Shown here piece after piece: positions 15,695 to 17,465 of a DNA stretch of 17,465 nt. Origin of the DNA: Coriobacteriia bacterium (GTDB lineage: Bacteria; Actinomycetota; Coriobacteriia; Coriobacteriales; UBA8131). A model generated the notes under the pieces. The model did not search any database, was not told the origin of the DNA, and worked only from the letters and a program-made list of their open reading frames with translations. Numbering within the stretch: the first letter of the stretch is position 1; every line of letters starts with the position of its first letter. Location of the stretch: positions 1-17,465 of the forward strand of contig WQXZ01000015.1 of assembly GCA_009781525.1 (NCBI GenBank), read 5' to 3'. The position numbers and the translations under genes are program-made.

Positions 15695-16204
15695 TTATAT
15701 AAGCTCCAAGTCAAGCAAGAATCGTTTGCGTTCAAGCCCACCACCATAGCCTGTCAAGCTGCCATTGCGTCCTATTACCCTGTGACAGGGAACTATCAGA
15801 GATATCGGGTTTCTGCCTACTGCTTGACCGATTGCCTGAGCAGCTGGGGTCACTTCTCGCTTCTCCTGATGCTGCAACTGCTGCGCCAGCTCCAGGTATG
15901 TAGTTGTTTGACCATAGCCGATCGAACAAAGCAGGAGCCAAACCTTGATTTGAAATTCTGTTCCTGTAAAGGCCAGTGGAAGTTCGACAGGCGGATTCTC
16001 GCAAGCAAAATAGCTATCAAGCCAGGATGTAGCTCGCATGAGCAGCAAATTATCCGGTTGTTCACCCCAATCGCTCATCTGCTGTTCAGTTGGCAGGTGC
16101 CGCTGCTCAGATGCAAACCAGAGACCGGTAATCGAATCGTCATTACATGTAACGATTACATCTCCCAGTGGAGTTTCGTGGAAGGTGAAGAATACGTTTT
16201 TCAT
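15695..16204 (-). CDS. ogt: Methylated-DNA--protein-cysteine methyltransferase
   Basis: A suicide DNA-repair protein that transfers the alkyl group from O6-alkylguanine to its own cysteine. The product is 169 residues from the ATG at 16204-16202; the open frame extends 30 residues further but that stretch has no family similarity. The N-terminal part is a ribonuclease-like fold (FHETPLGDVIVTCNDDSITGLWF). The C-terminal active domain shows TEFQIKVWLLLCSIGYGQTTTY (82-103), AIGQAVGRNPISLIVPCHRVIG with acceptor Cys140 in PCHRV, and GYGGGLERKRFLL. There is no Ada-type AraC regulator domain. No Shine-Dalgarno site precedes the ATG, but TACAAT lies 6 bases upstream, which points to a leaderless mRNA. 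It is convergent with the ATPase and divergent from the aconitase gene. Confidence 0.93.
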   Translation of the reverse strand: MKNVFFTFHETPLGDVIVTCNDDSITGLWFASEQRHLPTEQQMSDWGEQPDNLLLMRATSWLDSYFACENPPVELPLAFTGTEFQIKVWLLLCSIGYGQTTTYLELAQQLQHQEKREVTPAAQAIGQAVGRNPISLIVPCHRVIGRNGSLTGYGGGLERKRFLLDLELI

Positions 16205-16210
16205 GGGTAT

Positions 16211-16236
16211 ATTGTAAGGCAGTCCTGAGTTACAAT
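16211..16236 (-). promoter_or_regulatory. Probable leaderless ogt promoter within an ATTGTAA-N12-TTACAAT dyad
   Basis: On the minus strand TACAAT (complement of 16211-16216) ends 6 bases before the ogt ATG, placing the expected transcription start at or next to the A of ATG. No good -35 is seen. The same bases form one arm of a perfect 7-base inverted repeat, ATTGTAA (16211-16217) and TTACAAT (16230-16236), with arm centres 19 bases apart, about two helical turns, as for a dimeric regulator. Confidence 0.45.
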
Positions 16237-16249
16237 TTGCCCAGTCTTT

Positions 16250-16278
16250 TTGTATGGTGGTGAATTTTTTTCTACAGA
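16250..16278 (+). promoter_or_regulatory. Weak promoter candidate for the aconitase gene, TTGTAT-17-TACAGA
   Basis: TTGTAT (16250-16255) and TACAGA (16273-16278) are 17 bases apart with a T-run in the spacer. Each box matches consensus at only three positions, but spacing and location (about 30 bases before the start codon) are right. Confidence 0.3.
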
Positions 16279-16289
16279 AATACGTATTT
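16278..16289. repeat. 12-base perfect palindrome AAATACGTATTT before the aconitase gene
   Basis: The palindrome sits between the candidate -10 box and the AAGGAG ribosome site at 16295-16300, at or just after the expected transcription start. This is a classic repressor position. The binding protein is unknown. Confidence 0.45.
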
Positions 16290-16306
16290 GGCAAAAGGAG
16301 AGAGGC

Positions 16307-17465
16307 GTGAGCACACTAACCCATAAACTTCTATCTGATCACCTCTTGGAAGGAACCTTACAGGTTGACCAGCGAGTGCTTATTCGCATTGACCAGACCC
16401 TGACTCAGGATAGTACAGGTACCATGGTCTACCTGCAGCTGGAAGCGATGAATATCGACCAGGTTGCGACAGAGCTGTCAGTTGCCTACATCGACCATAA
16501 CACGCTTCAAACCGGATTCGTCAACGCCGACGACCATGCTTTTATCCAGAGTGTAGCCGCACGTCATGGCATCGTCTTCTCAAAAGCCGGCGGCGGCATT
16601 TGTCACCAGCTGCATCTTGAGAACTACGGTGTACCAGGCAAGACACTGCTTGGCAGCGACTCGCATACTCCAACCGGTGGAGGGCTAGGCATGCTGGCTA
16701 TCGGCGCCGGCGGACTTGACGTGGCAATAGCCATGGCTGAAGGTAGCTATTGGCTTACTGTACCCAAAGTGTTGGGAGTCAAGCTGACAGGTCAGCTGCG
16801 TCCGTGGGTATCTGCCAAAGATGTCATCTTGGAGCTTTTGCGACTGAAGACTGTATCCGGTGGGGTTGGCTTTGTCGTCGAGTTCTTTGGCGAAGGCGTT
16901 TCGACTCTGTCGGTTACCGAGCGCGCTACAATAACTAACATGGGCGCTGAGCTTGGTGCTACCAGCTCTATCTTCCCGTCTGACCAGAACACACTTCAAT
17001 ACCTGACCGAGCAGGGTAGACCAGAGATTTGGGTAGAGCTCAGTGCTGATGCAGATGCTGAATATGACGAAGTCATTGAAATCGACCTGTCAGTGTTAGA
17101 GCCACTTGCAGCTGCTCCTCATAGCCCAGACAATATAGTCACTATCAGCACCATGCAGCCTGTAAAGGTAGATCAGGTTGCCATCGGTAGCTGCACAAAC
17201 AGTTCATATGCCGATCTGATGAAGGTCGCCGCAATCCTCAAAGGTCGTAAGGTGCACCCGACTGTCTCTTTAGTAATCGCACCAGGTTCTGCCGCCATCC
17301 TGGCTGAGCTTGCCACCAACGGTGCGCTCAGCGACATCATCGCTGCGGGTGCGCGTATTATCGAATGCGCCTGCGGTCCCTGCATTGGTATGGGACAAAG
17401 TCCAAGTAGTGGAGCGGTCAGCGTCAGAACCTTCAACCGCAACTTCAAAGGCCGTAGCGGAACAG
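16307..17465 (+). CDS. acn: Aconitate hydratase (Aquifex-type aconitase family), 3' end beyond the window
   Basis: Interconverts citrate and isocitrate through cis-aconitate with a [4Fe-4S] cluster; it could supply 2-oxoglutarate for glutamate in an incomplete TCA cycle. It starts at GTG 16307 with AAGGAG at 16295-16300, and runs open to the window edge (386 codons seen). Family landmarks appear in order: YIDHNTLQ, CHQLHLENYGVPGKTLLGSDSHTPTGGGLGMLAIGAGGLDVA (GSDSHT at 116-121), NMGAELGATSSIFPSD, AIGSCTNSSYADL (cluster Cys296), and ECACGPCIGMG (Cys356, Cys359), then FNRNFKGRSGT. All three cluster cysteines are present. The wording of the motifs and the short spacing fit the Aquifex-type branch better than LeuC or AcnA/AcnB. 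A homoaconitase-like specificity cannot be excluded from sequence alone. Confidence 0.9.
   Translation, partial: MSTLTHKLLSDHLLEGTLQVDQRVLIRIDQTLTQDSTGTMVYLQLEAMNIDQVATELSVAYIDHNTLQTGFVNADDHAFIQSVAARHGIVFSKAGGGICHQLHLENYGVPGKTLLGSDSHTPTGGGLGMLAIGAGGLDVAIAMAEGSYWLTVPKVLGVKLTGQLRPWVSAKDVILELLRLKTVSGGVGFVVEFFGEGVSTLSVTERATITNMGAELGATSSIFPSDQNTLQYLTEQGRPEIWVELSADADAEYDEVIEIDLSVLEPLAAAPHSPDNIVTISTMQPVKVDQVAIGSCTNSSYADLMKVAAILKGRKVHPTVSLVIAPGSAAILAELATNGALSDIIAAGARIIECACGPCIGMGQSPSSGAVSVRTFNRNFKGRSGT

Noticed and set aside
15782..16228. Plus-strand open frame opposite ogt
   Set aside because: It is antisense to a gene with the PCHRV active site and has no ribosome site or motif.
16685..16999. Minus-strand open frame opposite the aconitase gene
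   Set aside because: The plus-strand frame from 16307 encodes unmistakable aconitase motifs through the whole region; the antisense frame has no family features.

Overview
The window is a compact stretch of a bacterial chromosome with a base composition near 50% GC by eye. It suggests an anaerobic actinobacterium of the Coriobacteriia/Eggerthellaceae type. The pointers are an actinobacterial integration host factor (mihF) directly before gmk and rpoZ, a PyrK-dependent class 1B dihydroorotate dehydrogenase, and an Aquifex-type aconitase. A small asaccharolytic, arginine-degrading genus such as Cryptobacterium would fit. This assignment is inference from gene content only.

Positions 1-10095 hold one tightly packed operon for de novo UMP synthesis: pyrB (5' end cut off by the window), pyrC, carA, carB, pyrK, pyrD, pyrF, pyrE. 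Most junctions overlap or are under 35 bases. CarAB makes carbamoyl phosphate, PyrB and PyrC build dihydroorotate, PyrD/PyrK oxidise it with NAD+, and PyrE and PyrF finish UMP. CarA is the striking member. It is full length, but the glutaminase triad Cys/His/Glu reads Gly280/Gln381/Gln383, so the synthetase should depend on free ammonia. The pyrD-pyrF junction carries a 37-base tandem repeat (2.6 copies) that separates the genes yet keeps TGATG stop/start overlaps at both ends.

Positions 10096-10381 are non-coding. They hold an 11-base perfect inverted repeat after pyrE, further hairpins, and a good promoter for the next gene set (TTGATT-17-TACAAT). Positions 10382-13711 carry mihF, gmk, rpoZ, thiI and uppP in one co-directional run: DNA architecture, GMP phosphorylation, RNA polymerase omega, tRNA 4-thiouridine/thiamin sulfur transfer, and undecaprenyl-PP recycling. 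A zinc/cadmium-type P1B ATPase without an N-terminal metal-binding domain follows at 13740-15653.

At 15652-16204 a minus-strand ogt (O6-methylguanine-DNA methyltransferase) ends in a clear intrinsic terminator and begins at a probable leaderless promoter. A divergent region of about 100 bases with two dyads separates it from an aconitase-family gene that runs off the right edge. I see no tRNA, rRNA, CRISPR array, insertion sequence or prophage gene.
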